DNA of 64,000 nucleotides from an uncultured Olsenella sp. (GCA_900316105.1 ONBR01000003.1:1-64000); one strand, 5' to 3'; shown: positions 48,658 to 57,443, numbered from the stretch's first letter. Translations and numbers: made by a program. The notes: a model not told the origin generated them from the sequence alone.

Positions 48658-51165
48658 GTGCCTTCAAGGATTCAGGTTCGCGGTGCACGCGTTCACAACC
48701 TAAAGAACGTCGACGTCGACATCCCCCTGGGCGAGCTCGTGGGCATCGCCGGCGTCTCGGGCTCGGGCAAGTCCTCCCTGGCCCTGGGCGTCCTCTACGC
48801 CGAGGGAAGCCGCCGCTACCTGGAGGCACTTTCCACCTACACCCGGCGTCGCATCAGCCAGTCCGCCCGCGCGGACGTGGACGAGGTCCTGCACGTGCCG
48901 GCTGCCCTGGCCCTGCGCCAGCGCCCGGGCATCCCCGACGTGCGCTCCACCTTTGGTACCTCCACGGAGCTCCTCAACCACCTGCGCCTGCTCTTCTCGC
49001 GCGTGGGCACCTACCGCTGCCCCAAGTGTGGCCACGACGTGGGGCCCTCCATGAACGTGTCCCTGGAGCGACCCCTGGTCTGCCCCGAGTGCGGCAACGA
49101 GTTCTACGGTTTCGGCGCGGAGGAGATGGCCTTCAACTCCCAGGGTGCCTGCCCCACCTGCCAGGGCCTGGGCGTCCGCCGCGTGGTGGACCGGGATTCC
49201 CTGGTGGACGAGAACCTGACCATCGACGAGGGTGCCGTGAAGCCTTGGGGCTCCCTGATGTGGAGCCTGATGAAGGACCTGGCCCGTCAGCTGGGTGTCC
49301 GCACGGACGTGCCCTTCCGGGACCTGACGGACAAGGAGAAGGACTTCGTCTTCAACGGCCCCGCCAAGAAGCACCACATGTTCTATCACAATGAAAAGAC
49401 CAACACCGCAGGCGAGATGGACTTCACCTACTACAACGCGGTCTACTCCGTGGAGAACGCTCTCTCCAAGGTCAAGGACGAGAAGGGACTCAAACGCGTC
49501 TCTCGCTTTCTCAAGGAGGAGGTCTGTCCCGACTGCGGCGGCACCCGTCAGTCTGCGGAAAAGAGGACCGTCCGTGTCTGCGGCGAGGACCTGGGCCAGG
49601 TGACGGCAAAGACCCTGGACGAGCTGGCGGCTTGGTTGCCCGGTGTGGCACCCAGCCTACCCGATGACGTCCGCCCCATGGCCGAGGCAATCATTGCGGA
49701 GATGCAAGAGCCCATCCAGCGCCTCCAGGAGTTGGGCCTTGGCTATCTGTCCCTAGACCGCGCGAGTTCGACCCTCTCCACGGGCGAGCGCCAGCGCGTG
49801 GAGCTGACCCGCGCCGTGCGCAACCGCACGACGGGCGTCCTCTACGTCCTGGATGAGCCCTCCATCGGTCTGCATCCCTCCAACGTGGACGGACTTCTGG
49901 GCGTGATGGACGACCTGGTGGCCGATGGAAACTCCGTCCTGGTGGTGGACCACGACGTCCGCGTCCTGCGCAAGGCCGACCACCTCATAGAGGTTGGCCC
50001 CGCCTCGGGAGCCAATGGCGGACAGATCATTGCCCAGGGAACGATCGAGGAGGTGGAGGCCACGCCCGGCTCCCGCATCGCCCCCTTCCTCTCGGGCGAG
50101 CACAAGGTTCGTGCGCGCAGGCGTGCGGCCATCGAGGACGTCTTTGCTGCGGGCTCCATCCACATGGAGACGGATGCCCTGCACACGGTGAAGCCCCTCA
50201 CTGTGGACGTGCCGCGCGGGATGCTGACCTGCGTGACGGGTGCCTCGGGCTCGGGAAAGACGACCATGGTCCTGGAGAGTCTGATTCCCGGCCTCCAGGC
50301 TGCTATCGCGGGGGAGAGGCTGCCCAGCCACGTGCGGGTCATTGACGCTGACGGCATCAAGCGCGCCAGTCTCATCGATGCCACACCCATCGGAGCCAAC
50401 GTCCGCTCCACCGTGGCCACCTACTCCGGTGTCCTGGACGACCTCCGCCGCGCCTATGCTGCGACGAACGACGCCAAGGAGCGCGGGCTCAAGATGGGTG
50501 CCTTCTCATACAACACGGGCAAGCTCCGCTGCCCCACCTGCGACGGTACGGGGCAGATCTCCCTGGACGTGCAGTTCCTGCCCGACATCGACATTCCCTG
50601 CCCCGACTGCCGGGGTTCTCGCTATGCTCCCGAGGCCTGGGAGATCAAGCGCCACATGTCCCGCAACGCGGCAGGCGAGAAGGAGGACTACGTATCCCTG
50701 CCCGAGCTCATGGCCATGACCGTGGACGAGGCCCTGGTCCGTGTGGGTCGGCTCAAGAAGGCGGCAAAGAAGCTCCAGACCCTGTCTGACCTGGGCCTGG
50801 GCTACCTGACCCTGGGCGAGGCCACGCCGGCGCTCTCTGGAGGCGAGGCCCAGAGGCTCAAGCTGGCCAGCGAGATGGGGCGGCGCCAGGACGACGCGCT
50901 CTTTGTCTTTGACGAGCCGACGATTGGCCTGCATCCCCTGGACGTGGAGGTCCTCATCGGCGTCCTGCAGAAGCTGGTGGACGCGGGCGCTACGGTGGTC
51001 GTGATCGAGCACGACCTGGACATGATCGCAAACGCGGACTGGATCATCGACATGGGTCCCGGCGGCGGAGCGGCAGGCGGCACCATCGTCTGTGCCGATA
51101 CTCCCGAGGGCGTGGCCGCCTGCGAGGCCAGCGTGACGGGCAAGTACCTGGCCCAGGAGCTGTGA
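48658..51165 (+). CDS. UvrA-like ABC ATPase, class II (UvrA2)
   Basis: An 835-residue UvrA paralogue. Two ABC modules have Walker A GVSGSGKSSLALGVLYAEG (about residues 32-50) and TGASGSGKTTMVLESLIPG, signatures STGERQRVEL and SGGEAQRLKL, and zinc-finger pairs CPKCGHD...CPECG, CPTCQG and CPTCDG...CPDC. Canonical UvrA is about 940 residues and carries a UvrB-binding domain; this shorter form lacks most of it and belongs to the UvrA2 group linked to resistance to DNA-binding antibiotics or DNA-damage tolerance. GTG 48658 follows AAAGGA; upstream in-frame codons are in an R2 repeat. The TGA stop opens another R2-like repeat. Confidence 0.88.
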   Translation: MPSRIQVRGARVHNLKNVDVDIPLGELVGIAGVSGSGKSSLALGVLYAEGSRRYLEALSTYTRRRISQSARADVDEVLHVPAALALRQRPGIPDVRSTFGTSTELLNHLRLLFSRVGTYRCPKCGHDVGPSMNVSLERPLVCPECGNEFYGFGAEEMAFNSQGACPTCQGLGVRRVVDRDSLVDENLTIDEGAVKPWGSLMWSLMKDLARQLGVRTDVPFRDLTDKEKDFVFNGPAKKHHMFYHNEKTNTAGEMDFTYYNAVYSVENALSKVKDEKGLKRVSRFLKEEVCPDCGGTRQSAEKRTVRVCGEDLGQVTAKTLDELAAWLPGVAPSLPDDVRPMAEAIIAEMQEPIQRLQELGLGYLSLDRASSTLSTGERQRVELTRAVRNRTTGVLYVLDEPSIGLHPSNVDGLLGVMDDLVADGNSVLVVDHDVRVLRKADHLIEVGPASGANGGQIIAQGTIEEVEATPGSRIAPFLSGEHKVRARRRAAIEDVFAAGSIHMETDALHTVKPLTVDVPRGMLTCVTGASGSGKTTMVLESLIPGLQAAIAGERLPSHVRVIDADGIKRASLIDATPIGANVRSTVATYSGVLDDLRRAYAATNDAKERGLKMGAFSYNTGKLRCPTCDGTGQISLDVQFLPDIDIPCPDCRGSRYAPEAWEIKRHMSRNAAGEKEDYVSLPELMAMTVDEALVRVGRLKKAAKKLQTLSDLGLGYLTLGEATPALSGGEAQRLKLASEMGRRQDDALFVFDEPTIGLHPLDVEVLIGVLQKLVDAGATVVVIEHDLDMIANADWIIDMGPGGGAAGGTIVCADTPEGVAACEASVTGKYLAQEL

Positions 51166-51227
51166 CAAATAGCCCGGGGGGGAGCGTTCCCATTTTGGGA
51201 CAATCACCCCTGGGGTAAATGTCACAC
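51163..51227. repeat. Diverged R2 repeat
   Basis: TGTGACAAATAGCCCGGGGG...CATTTTGGGACAATCACCCC...AAATGTCACAC keeps the TGTGACA ends and the TTTTGGGACA spacer but has a changed centre. It supplies the UvrA2 stop and abuts the PIN remnant stop. Confidence 0.65.
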
Positions 51228-51229
51228 CC

Positions 51230-51570
51230 TTACAGCAGGTTCTCTAGCGAGTAGCGGACGCCGGTGGTGTCAAAGACGTACTCCATGAAATCGCTGGCAG
51301 TGCCTGATGGGATGAGGGACTTCTTGAAGCCGTTTGCGTCGCGGGTGATGATGTAGTCTGCAGACAGCTTCTGCGCACAGGTGCTGGCCAGGCAATCCTC
51401 GAAGTCGGGCCATCGCTCGGCCAGAGCTGCCTGGACGTCCGTGCCGTCTATGGAGCAGGCGTGCGTCCAGGTGAAGGTATCCTCCAGGAGCTCCTGCGCC
51501 GCCTGGCTTCCCAGCTCCTTGCGCATCAGGTAGAAGTAGTAAGTCAAGCAGGTGTGCCAGATTGTTTGCG
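51230..51570 (-). pseudogene. PIN-domain toxin remnant (5' end lost)
   Basis: The readable protein, from about IWHTCLTYYFYLMRKEL to SADYIITRDANGFKKSLIPS and its end, matches the C-terminal two thirds of PIN-domain proteins (the acidic DFEDCL and ITRD motifs). The N-terminal first strand with the conserved Asp is missing, and sequence beyond 51570 is unrelated, with repeated GCGTGGGAATCGCCTCTGG words. No start codon or ribosome site fits. It is a broken VapC-like toxin or an orphan PIN nuclease. Confidence 0.7.
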
Positions 51571-51596
51571 TGGGAAAGTCCCTTGCCGCTAGCTGG

Positions 51597-51776
51597 TGGC
51601 GTGGGAATCGCCTCTGGAGACCGTGGGAATTGTCTCTGGGATGGCGCCCTGGCGACAGCAGAGGCAAATCCTACGTCAGGCAAAATCTAGCACCCCATCT
51701 GAACAGCAGTTTTACAAACCACCCGTGTGGAATTTGCCTCTAGAGTGCACAGTTCTGCGTGGGAATCGCCTCTGGA
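51597..51776. repeat. Direct repeat GCGTGGGAATCGCCTCTGG
   Basis: Copies at about 51599 and 51759, with a related CGTGGGAATTGTCTCTGG between them and GAGGCAAAT / ATTTGCCTC inverted words. It is non-coding debris between the PIN remnant and the restriction gene; the 400-bp gap 51668-52070 holds only this and the helicase-like fragment. Confidence 0.6.
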
Positions 51777-51910
51777 AAAGAAGAGGCGTCCTTCATAGTG
51801 ACGCACCGGTGGGGCCTCCTGCCGGTGCACTCCCGGGTTGCGATCTTGACAGGTCTACCAGGTCGCTTACGGTGGGGATAGCCCGCCTGACAAACCTGGG
51901 AGGTTATGCG

Positions 51911-51984
51911 TGAGTTTCCTCAAGCCTGGAATCTATGAGCAGCCAATTAGCCGCAACGTCAGTTTTCGAAAGTCTTGGCTGTGA
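51911..51984 (+). pseudogene. Possible N-terminal remnant of a DUF3427-type helicase
   Basis: GTG 51911 has a perfect GGAGG site and encodes VSFLKPGIYEQPISRNVSF before a stop after 24 codons. The PGIYEQ start resembles N-termini of DEAD/DEAH helicases that end in DUF3427. A C-terminal DUF3427 fragment lies at 57017, on the other side of the restriction-modification genes. Short, so tentative. Confidence 0.4.
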
Positions 51985-52070
51985 AGTTGTTGATGCAGTA
52001 GATTTTTCTAGGTACGATTTTTTGCTATAGAGATGACGCTGTGTCCAGTAGAGTGCTGGAAGTCTGGCTA

Positions 52071-53522
52071 ATGGGAACTAATTCAACTGCTTATGACCAG
52101 AGCGACAAATGGTCGATAACCGCATATGCGGAGCGTTTGGTAGGCATGACCTTCCGTGATGTCTTGGATTTGGGGATAATCTCTCCGCGCATGAGGCCGG
52201 AGGATGCTCAGAAGACATACGGTCGCAAGAAGTACAAAGGCGGTATGGGCAATCTTCTTGAAGAGCGGTACTTCGGTTACGACGCCAATAGCGTGGATGA
52301 AGCTGACTTCGCTGAGGCGGGAATCGAGCTCAAGGCTACCTGCTATGACACACTGAAGGATGGGAGTCTTTCTGCCGGCGAGCGTTTGGTCTTGACGATG
52401 ATTCCAAACGATAAACCAGTGGAAGCGGAGCTTGAAGACTCCCATATGTGGCACAAGAGCCAGGAGATTCTGCTCGTTTACTACGGGCGAAACAAATCGA
52501 TTCCCAGCTATGACCAGAAAATTAGCTTTGTCTCGCTATTCACTCCTCCGAAGTCAGACTTGGCGGTCATCGAGGAAGACTACCGACAGATTGCCTCGCT
52601 CGTTCGAGCGGGAAGGGCAGACGAACTCTCGGAATCCCTTACAAGTTATCTTGGCGCTTGTACGAAAGGGTCGAATAGGGGGAAGAGCACGCAACCCCAG
52701 CACTACTATGCTCCCGACAAGTTGGCTCGTCGCCGTGCGTGGTGCTACAAGCGCAACTACATGGATTATGTGCTGCACCACTACGTGATGGGCCAGGCAA
52801 AAGCCGAGTCGCTTGGCGTCTGGGGAAGCGAGCTAAAACGGTACGTCGAGGACATAATCAACTCCCATGCGGGTGAGACTGACGTTCAACTCTGCATCGA
52901 GCTCGGCATGCCTTACACGGGCAACAAGGCCCAATGGTCCTCCATCGCCTACCGCCTCTTGGGCGTAAGGGGGGATAGGGCTGACGAGTTTGAGAAGGCG
53001 GGTATCATCGTGCGAGCTATCCGCGAGGAGTCTGACGGCAGAGTGAGGGAGAGCGTACCTTTCCCGCCGTTCCGTTTTGCGGATCTTGCGGCAGAGGAAT
53101 CTTGGGAGGAATCGCAGCTCAAGGAATACGTTGAGGATACCCGGTACCTGTTCGTGGCCTTTCGCAAGCAGGAGGACGGCACATCGGTCCTGCGCGGATG
53201 CCTCCTGTGGCATATGCCGGAAAAGGATGTCGAGGGCCCTTTGCGAGAATGCTGGGAAAGGACCGCCAAAACGGTTCGTGCTGGAGTCTCCATCATTCGT
53301 GATGGTAAGAGGTTCCACAACGACCTACCTAAGATGGCGGAAAATCCCGTGGCACATGTTCGTCCCCACTCAACGAGGTCGGCCTATCGAATTGGCCAGC
53401 TTGAGGTGGGTAACGTCCAAAGCGATGCCGATGAGCTCCCTGACGGCAGATGGATGACACGGCAAAGCTTCTGGCTCAATCATGACTACATCGCCAAGGT
53501 GCTGAGGGATGCGGGACTATAG
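52071..53522 (+). CDS. Sau3AI-like type II restriction endonuclease
   Basis: A 483-residue protein similar in length and layout to Sau3AI: a MutH-like catalytic half with KGGMGNLLEERYFGYDANS (about residues 57-75) and DFAEAGIELKATCYD (the D...ExK active site), then a second MutH-like half (from about 250, with DVQLCIELGMPYTGNKAQW). Sau3AI cuts GATC without needing dam-type protection, so GATC is the inferred site. GC content is clearly below that of the genome. ATG 52071 follows GGAAG; GTG 52041 is an alternative. The partner methylase is at 54830. Confidence 0.85.
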   Translation: MGTNSTAYDQSDKWSITAYAERLVGMTFRDVLDLGIISPRMRPEDAQKTYGRKKYKGGMGNLLEERYFGYDANSVDEADFAEAGIELKATCYDTLKDGSLSAGERLVLTMIPNDKPVEAELEDSHMWHKSQEILLVYYGRNKSIPSYDQKISFVSLFTPPKSDLAVIEEDYRQIASLVRAGRADELSESLTSYLGACTKGSNRGKSTQPQHYYAPDKLARRRAWCYKRNYMDYVLHHYVMGQAKAESLGVWGSELKRYVEDIINSHAGETDVQLCIELGMPYTGNKAQWSSIAYRLLGVRGDRADEFEKAGIIVRAIREESDGRVRESVPFPPFRFADLAAEESWEESQLKEYVEDTRYLFVAFRKQEDGTSVLRGCLLWHMPEKDVEGPLRECWERTAKTVRAGVSIIRDGKRFHNDLPKMAENPVAHVRPHSTRSAYRIGQLEVGNVQSDADELPDGRWMTRQSFWLNHDYIAKVLRDAGL

Positions 53523-53552
53523 GCTGCAACCAAATCGCTAAAGGGGGATGCG

Positions 53553-54257
53553 GTGCCAAAGAGCAGATTTCAATAAGACGTCAACGTATCAGTGGAGACC
53601 GAAAAACTGGTAATAAGCGTCTTGGAACGTTGTGGGAATATTTCCCCGAACCAAATTCACGTTGCAGGATTCGATTATCACGCTGGGCTCCAGATGGAGG
53701 GTTGTGACATCGTAATCGACGTTCCGAGAAGGTACGGTGGCACGAAAAACGGTTCACGCGTCTATATCGACGTTAAAGCGGCGACAAACTATCTTGGGCG
53801 TCCTCTAGATACATTTGCGCAGGAAATCGCCTAGAAGAAGGCAGGAAAGATACACAGAGGATGGCTGGTGGACCCCAGTAAAAGGACCGACATCTATGCG
53901 TATTGCTGGTTCCCTGAGGCTCGCCAGAAATCGTGAAAGTCGAACGGTTATCTGAATAAGGTTACTGATGCGGTGACTGCGGACATCGCCTTCGTATGTA
54001 GTGAAGACCTCCGAAACCTGATATTGGATGCATATGAAACCGGAGGTGGACGCGTAGTTCATTCCGAAGACGGCTTCGTCCGGCTGGCAGACACCTTGGT
54101 TCAATATGCAGAAGAGCACTATGTGGATGGTACAGAAGTGAAAGTGGGCGGATATCGACTTTTTAAGACAAAGTCAAGACATCTCAATGAAGAGCCGTGG
54201 AACCTGCTCGTAAAAAAGGTGATTTGCAGAAAATATCTCTGTTCAATTGCAGGATAA
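53553..54257 (+). pseudogene. Restriction-island accessory gene with three in-frame stops
   Basis: One reading frame of about 234 codons runs from GTG 53553 (with AAGGGGGATG upstream) to TAA 54257. It is interrupted by TAA 53574, TAG 53832 and TGA near 53934, with the frame and protein-like sequence otherwise intact: GGTKNGSRVYIDVKAATNYL, LDTFAQEIA, GWLVDPSKRTDIYAYCWFPE, and a C-terminal half from VTADIAFVCSEDL. Each stop is one C-to-T change from a sense codon (CAA, CAG, CGA). The DVKAAT...TFAQE...DIYAYCWF pattern is nuclease-like but unassigned. It lies between REase and methylase. Confidence 0.65.
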
Positions 54258-54748
54258 ACATACAGGCACATGGTGACAGTGAGTACCAATGGTCTATTGA
54301 TAACGCTCATGCGCGCACGAAAGGTCCTTTTTGCTGGATATTCAAGGGGGCAGTTTCTGATGACCAGCCGATATCCTCAGCCGTTGATAAACCGGACGTT
54401 AGTTGCGAATCAGCTGAGTTGATCAAAGAAGATCCTTGCTTACAGCACGCTAGCATTAACCAGGGAAATGCTGATGATTGTACTAGTCAAAGCAAAAGTT
54501 TGACTCCGAAACAGCTGATTAATCGCCCTGGATTTGAGGGTTTCAAGAACACAATGGAGCTAAGGGAGAGACTACTTCACCTTGGTCTCGCTTGCCGTGC
54601 TGGTGACGGAGGATGGCAGCCAACTGAGGTAGGAGAGAACCTTGGTATTGAGAAAGCCGTTAATAAAAACTCTTACTGCCGATTCCGCTTCGAGATGTTG
54701 GACTATATCCGTGTCGCTATGGGGATGGGTAGTGCTGACGATGACTAA
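54197..54748 (+). CDS. Hypothetical protein between REase and methylase
   Basis: About 183 residues with low GC codon use; no family recognised. The C-terminal part (LTPKQLINRPGFEGFKNTME, LLHLGLACRAGDGGWQPTEVG) resembles small DNA-associated helical domains seen at phage antirepressor ends, but this is weak. Its start overlaps the preceding pseudogene by about 60 bp, and the first codon is uncertain (GTG 54197 has no clear site), so it may be the shifted tail of a single broken gene. Confidence 0.4.
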   Translation: MEPARKKGDLQKISLFNCRINIQAHGDSEYQWSIDNAHARTKGPFCWIFKGAVSDDQPISSAVDKPDVSCESAELIKEDPCLQHASINQGNADDCTSQSKSLTPKQLINRPGFEGFKNTMELRERLLHLGLACRAGDGGWQPTEVGENLGIEKAVNKNSYCRFRFEMLDYIRVAMGMGSADDD

Positions 54749-54829
54749 TTGGGGCCTTTGCGTTCTACTTGTCGCACCGATCGGCTAAGATTGATCGCAC
54801 GACGGGACACAGTCAGCGATTGGAGAAAC

Positions 54830-56110
54830 GTGCCCGAGAAGATCAAGGTTGCCGAGCTCTTTGCGGGGGTCGGCGGGTTCAGGCTGGGCCTGGACGGCTA
54901 CCACAGCGACGAGCGCCCCGAGTGGGACCTGCCCGCAGCGGGTCCCTTCGAGACCGTGTGGGCGAACCAGTGGGAGCCTCCAGGAACGAAGACCAGGCAG
55001 TTCGCGGCCAGGTGCTACGAGGAGCGCTTCGGCGAGGGCTCCGTGGTGAACGAGGACATACACGAGGTCCTGGAGGCCGTGGACGCGGGCAAGAGGGACG
55101 TGCCCGACGTGGACATGGTCGTCGGCGGCTTCCCCTGCCAGGACTACTCCGTGGCCAGGACCCTCGCCGACGCCAAGGGCATCGAGGGCAAGAAGGGCGT
55201 CCTCTGGTGGGACATCTACAATTTCCTGGAGATACAGATCTCCAAGTCCCCGAACAACGCGAGGTACTGCCTCTTCGAGAACGTGGACCGGCTCCTGAAG
55301 TCGCCCGCCAGGCAGCGCGGCCGCGACTTCGCGATCATCCTCTCCTGCCTGGCGAGGCTGGGCTACTCCGTGGAGTGGAGGGTCGTGAACTCCGGGGAGT
55401 ACGGCTTCCCGCAGAGGAGGAAGCGCACCTACATCTACGCGGTGAGGAACGCCGGCACCTGGGACCTGGAGGAGCGCGTGCGCACGGGGGTCATGGCCTC
55501 GGCCTTCCCCATGGAGGACCCCACTGAGTACGGCGGGCTCGACATACCCGAGGACCCCTACTCGATCACCCTGCACTTCAACGACGGGGGCAGGGTCTCG
55601 CCCTTCCGCGACTGCGGGGCCATGCAGGGCTACCGCGTGGCCACGGCGAAGGTCACGGAGGCATACGAGGAGAGGCCGGGCAGGCTGGCCGACGTGCTGG
55701 TGCCCGAGGGGGAGGTGCCCGAGCAGTTCTACGTGGACGGGGCGAGCCTCCCCAGGTGGACCTACCTCAAGGGCGCCAAGCACGAGCCAAGGGTTGCCCG
55801 CAACGGCCACGAGTACATGTACTCCGAGGGCGCCATGTCCTTCCCTGACAGCCTGGAGAAGCCGTCCAGGACCATCCTCACCGGCGAGGGCGGCACCAGC
55901 CCCTCGCGCTTCAAGCACGTGATCGAGGTAAACGGCCGCCTGCGACGCCTGGTGCCCGACGAGCTGGACCAGCTCCAGGGCTTCCCCAGGGGCTGGACCT
56001 CCGGCATGACCGACGGCCACAGGGCCTTCTGCATGGGAAACGCGCTCGTCGTGGGGATACCGCACAGGATCGGGGTGGAGATTGCCCATAGAATAGAGTC
56101 CGGCGACTAG
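54830..56110 (+). CDS. DNA (cytosine-5) methyltransferase
   Basis: A 426-residue C5 methylase. Motif I is VAELFAGVGGFRLGLDG (residues 6-22), motif IV is VVGGFPCQDYSVAR with the catalytic Cys, motif VI is FENVDRLL, motif VIII is QRRKRTYIYA, motif IX is RRLVPDELDQLQGFP and motif X is GNALVVGIPHRIG. The target-recognition region lies between VIII and IX. Paired with the Sau3AI-like nuclease it should protect GATC at the C. Composition is strikingly different from the REase: very high GC with AGG for Arg and ATA for Ile, so the halves of the system have separate histories. GTG 54830 follows GGAG. Confidence 0.9.
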   Translation: MPEKIKVAELFAGVGGFRLGLDGYHSDERPEWDLPAAGPFETVWANQWEPPGTKTRQFAARCYEERFGEGSVVNEDIHEVLEAVDAGKRDVPDVDMVVGGFPCQDYSVARTLADAKGIEGKKGVLWWDIYNFLEIQISKSPNNARYCLFENVDRLLKSPARQRGRDFAIILSCLARLGYSVEWRVVNSGEYGFPQRRKRTYIYAVRNAGTWDLEERVRTGVMASAFPMEDPTEYGGLDIPEDPYSITLHFNDGGRVSPFRDCGAMQGYRVATAKVTEAYEERPGRLADVLVPEGEVPEQFYVDGASLPRWTYLKGAKHEPRVARNGHEYMYSEGAMSFPDSLEKPSRTILTGEGGTSPSRFKHVIEVNGRLRRLVPDELDQLQGFPRGWTSGMTDGHRAFCMGNALVVGIPHRIGVEIAHRIESGD

Positions 56111-56146
56111 TTACCCACGCCCGGCTACCGGATCGAAAATGCTACG

Positions 56147-56195
56147 GAAACCCCCTTGGATATCCTGGAAACAGGGGTCCGAGGGGGTTTCTTTA
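56147..56195 (+). terminator. Terminator after the methylase gene
   Basis: GAAACCCCCTTGGA pairs with TCCGAGGGGGTTTC, followed by TTTAT. The stem has one internal mismatch. Confidence 0.8.
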
Positions 56196-56230
56196 TGGCT
56201 AACGCGAACTAGAGCGAGGATGAAACGCTG

Positions 56231-56968
56231 ATGGCGTTTACCCTCTACCAACGTCTTGATGCCAGTGAGATTTCCACATCCAACAAGGAAGTTAAGCGCC
56301 TTGCCGCCATTACCGGCAGGAGTGAGAACTCGGTAAAACTAAAGCTTTGGAACCTGTCCAGCTTCGACCCATACCGCGTCGCCCAGGGAAAACGAGGCAT
56401 GGGGCATGCGAGCAAGAAGGACAGGGCAATCTGGGACCGCTACCTGCAGGAGGGCGACGCTCTTGTGGCGAGGGGCATAGAGCTGCTGAACCGCAACTAC
56501 CACGAGAGGCAGTTGCTCGGGCCCAACGAGTCGTTCCTCGATATCGAGCTTCCTGAGGGCGGGAACGTGCTCGTCCTGGCCACGCAGCGTGTGCACCAGA
56601 ACTTCTTCCGAAAGTCCCTGCTAGAGAACTATCGGCATAGGTGCTGCGTCACGGGCATCGACAACGATACGCTGCTCATCGCGAGCCACATCAAGCCCTG
56701 GGCTGACTCGGACCCCTTCGAGGAGCGCACGTCTCCAGCAAATGGTCTCTTGCTCAATGCCCTCCACGACAAGGCCTTCGACAAGGGCTTGATGACAATC
56801 GACCAGGACTACCACATACACGTCTCGCACAAGGTCAAGGACCACGGTGCCCTGCACGACTGGCTCTGGGCCTACGACGGCAGACGGATTGCCCTGCCAG
56901 AAAACGCGCGATGGCGTCCCAGGCGTGATTTTATCGAGTACCACAACGACGTGATTTGGCAGGGATAG
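56231..56968 (+). CDS. HNH endonuclease (HNH_2 type)
   Basis: A 245-residue protein. The C-terminal HNH_2 domain has YRHRCCVTGIDNDTLLIASHIKPWAD, then SPANGLLLNALHDKAFDKGLMTID, with the His-Asn-His and zinc Cys residues. The N-terminal ~90 residues carry a helical DNA-binding-like region (STSNKEVKRLAAITGRSENS). Such proteins flank restriction-modification loci as extra nucleases that may act on differently modified DNA. AGGATG lies upstream of ATG 56231. The locus has its own terminator before it, so it is expressed separately from the methylase. Confidence 0.85.
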   Translation: MAFTLYQRLDASEISTSNKEVKRLAAITGRSENSVKLKLWNLSSFDPYRVAQGKRGMGHASKKDRAIWDRYLQEGDALVARGIELLNRNYHERQLLGPNESFLDIELPEGGNVLVLATQRVHQNFFRKSLLENYRHRCCVTGIDNDTLLIASHIKPWADSDPFEERTSPANGLLLNALHDKAFDKGLMTIDQDYHIHVSHKVKDHGALHDWLWAYDGRRIALPENARWRPRRDFIEYHNDVIWQG

Positions 56969-57016
56969 TCTTTAGAAAGAGTATGAATAGTAATTTTATC
57001 AGGAGGTCGTCGGCTA

Positions 57017-57199
57017 GTGCTCTTTTGTCGTGAGCACAAGAAGGACTCCTTTGGTCTCACGGAAACCTACTGCTTCCTGGGCAAGGTGAATTACGTGCAG
57101 CATGAGGGCAGCTGTCCGATGAGCATCATCTGGAAGTTGGAGCAGCCGATTCCTGCCAAGCTCCTGGGCGAGACGAGCAAGCTCGCCGCCGTGGGGTAG
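57017..57199 (+). pseudogene. C-terminal remnant of a DUF3427 helicase
   Basis: The 60 codons encode CREHKKDSFGLTETYCFLGK then VNYVQHEGSCPMSIIWKLEQPIPAKLL, a clear match to the end of DUF3427 domains found at the C-terminus of large DEAD/DEAH restriction-associated helicases. No helicase core lies upstream; the HNH gene ends 48 bp before. It is a deletion or replacement remnant. Confidence 0.75.
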
Positions 57200-57282
57200 G
57201 GGACGAAAGGCCTTTCCGTACGGCCAGTGCGCCCGAGACTCACCCGTCTGCGCGGGGAGATGCGCCCACTGTTTTTTCTTGG

Positions 57283-57396
57283 CTGCCGAAAGGCCGGACA
57301 ATCCATCGACAAGCGGACGATGGCCAGGATTCTAGACCTCGTTGGTGGCACATTCGGCATCTGACCGTGTGACGAAATCCCCGGGGGAGATTGTCT
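57283..57396. repeat. Direct repeat flanking mazEF, left copy (mazF 3' remnant)
   Basis: About 114 bp, over 90% identical to 57961-58075 (offset 678). It encodes the last residues of MazF (QSIDKRTMARILDLVGGTFG) and its TGA, followed by the same CCGGGGG downstream sequence. It marks the end of a lost or recombined first mazF. Confidence 0.9.
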
Positions 57397-57443
57397 TACG
57401 GAAGTATATACTATGTTTATACAATGTGACCGAGGGGGCAGTC

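Noticed and set aside
53931-53940. In-frame TGA as a selenocysteine codon
   Set aside because: Two other stops (TAA, TAG) interrupt the same frame and no SECIS-like hairpin was seen directly after it.
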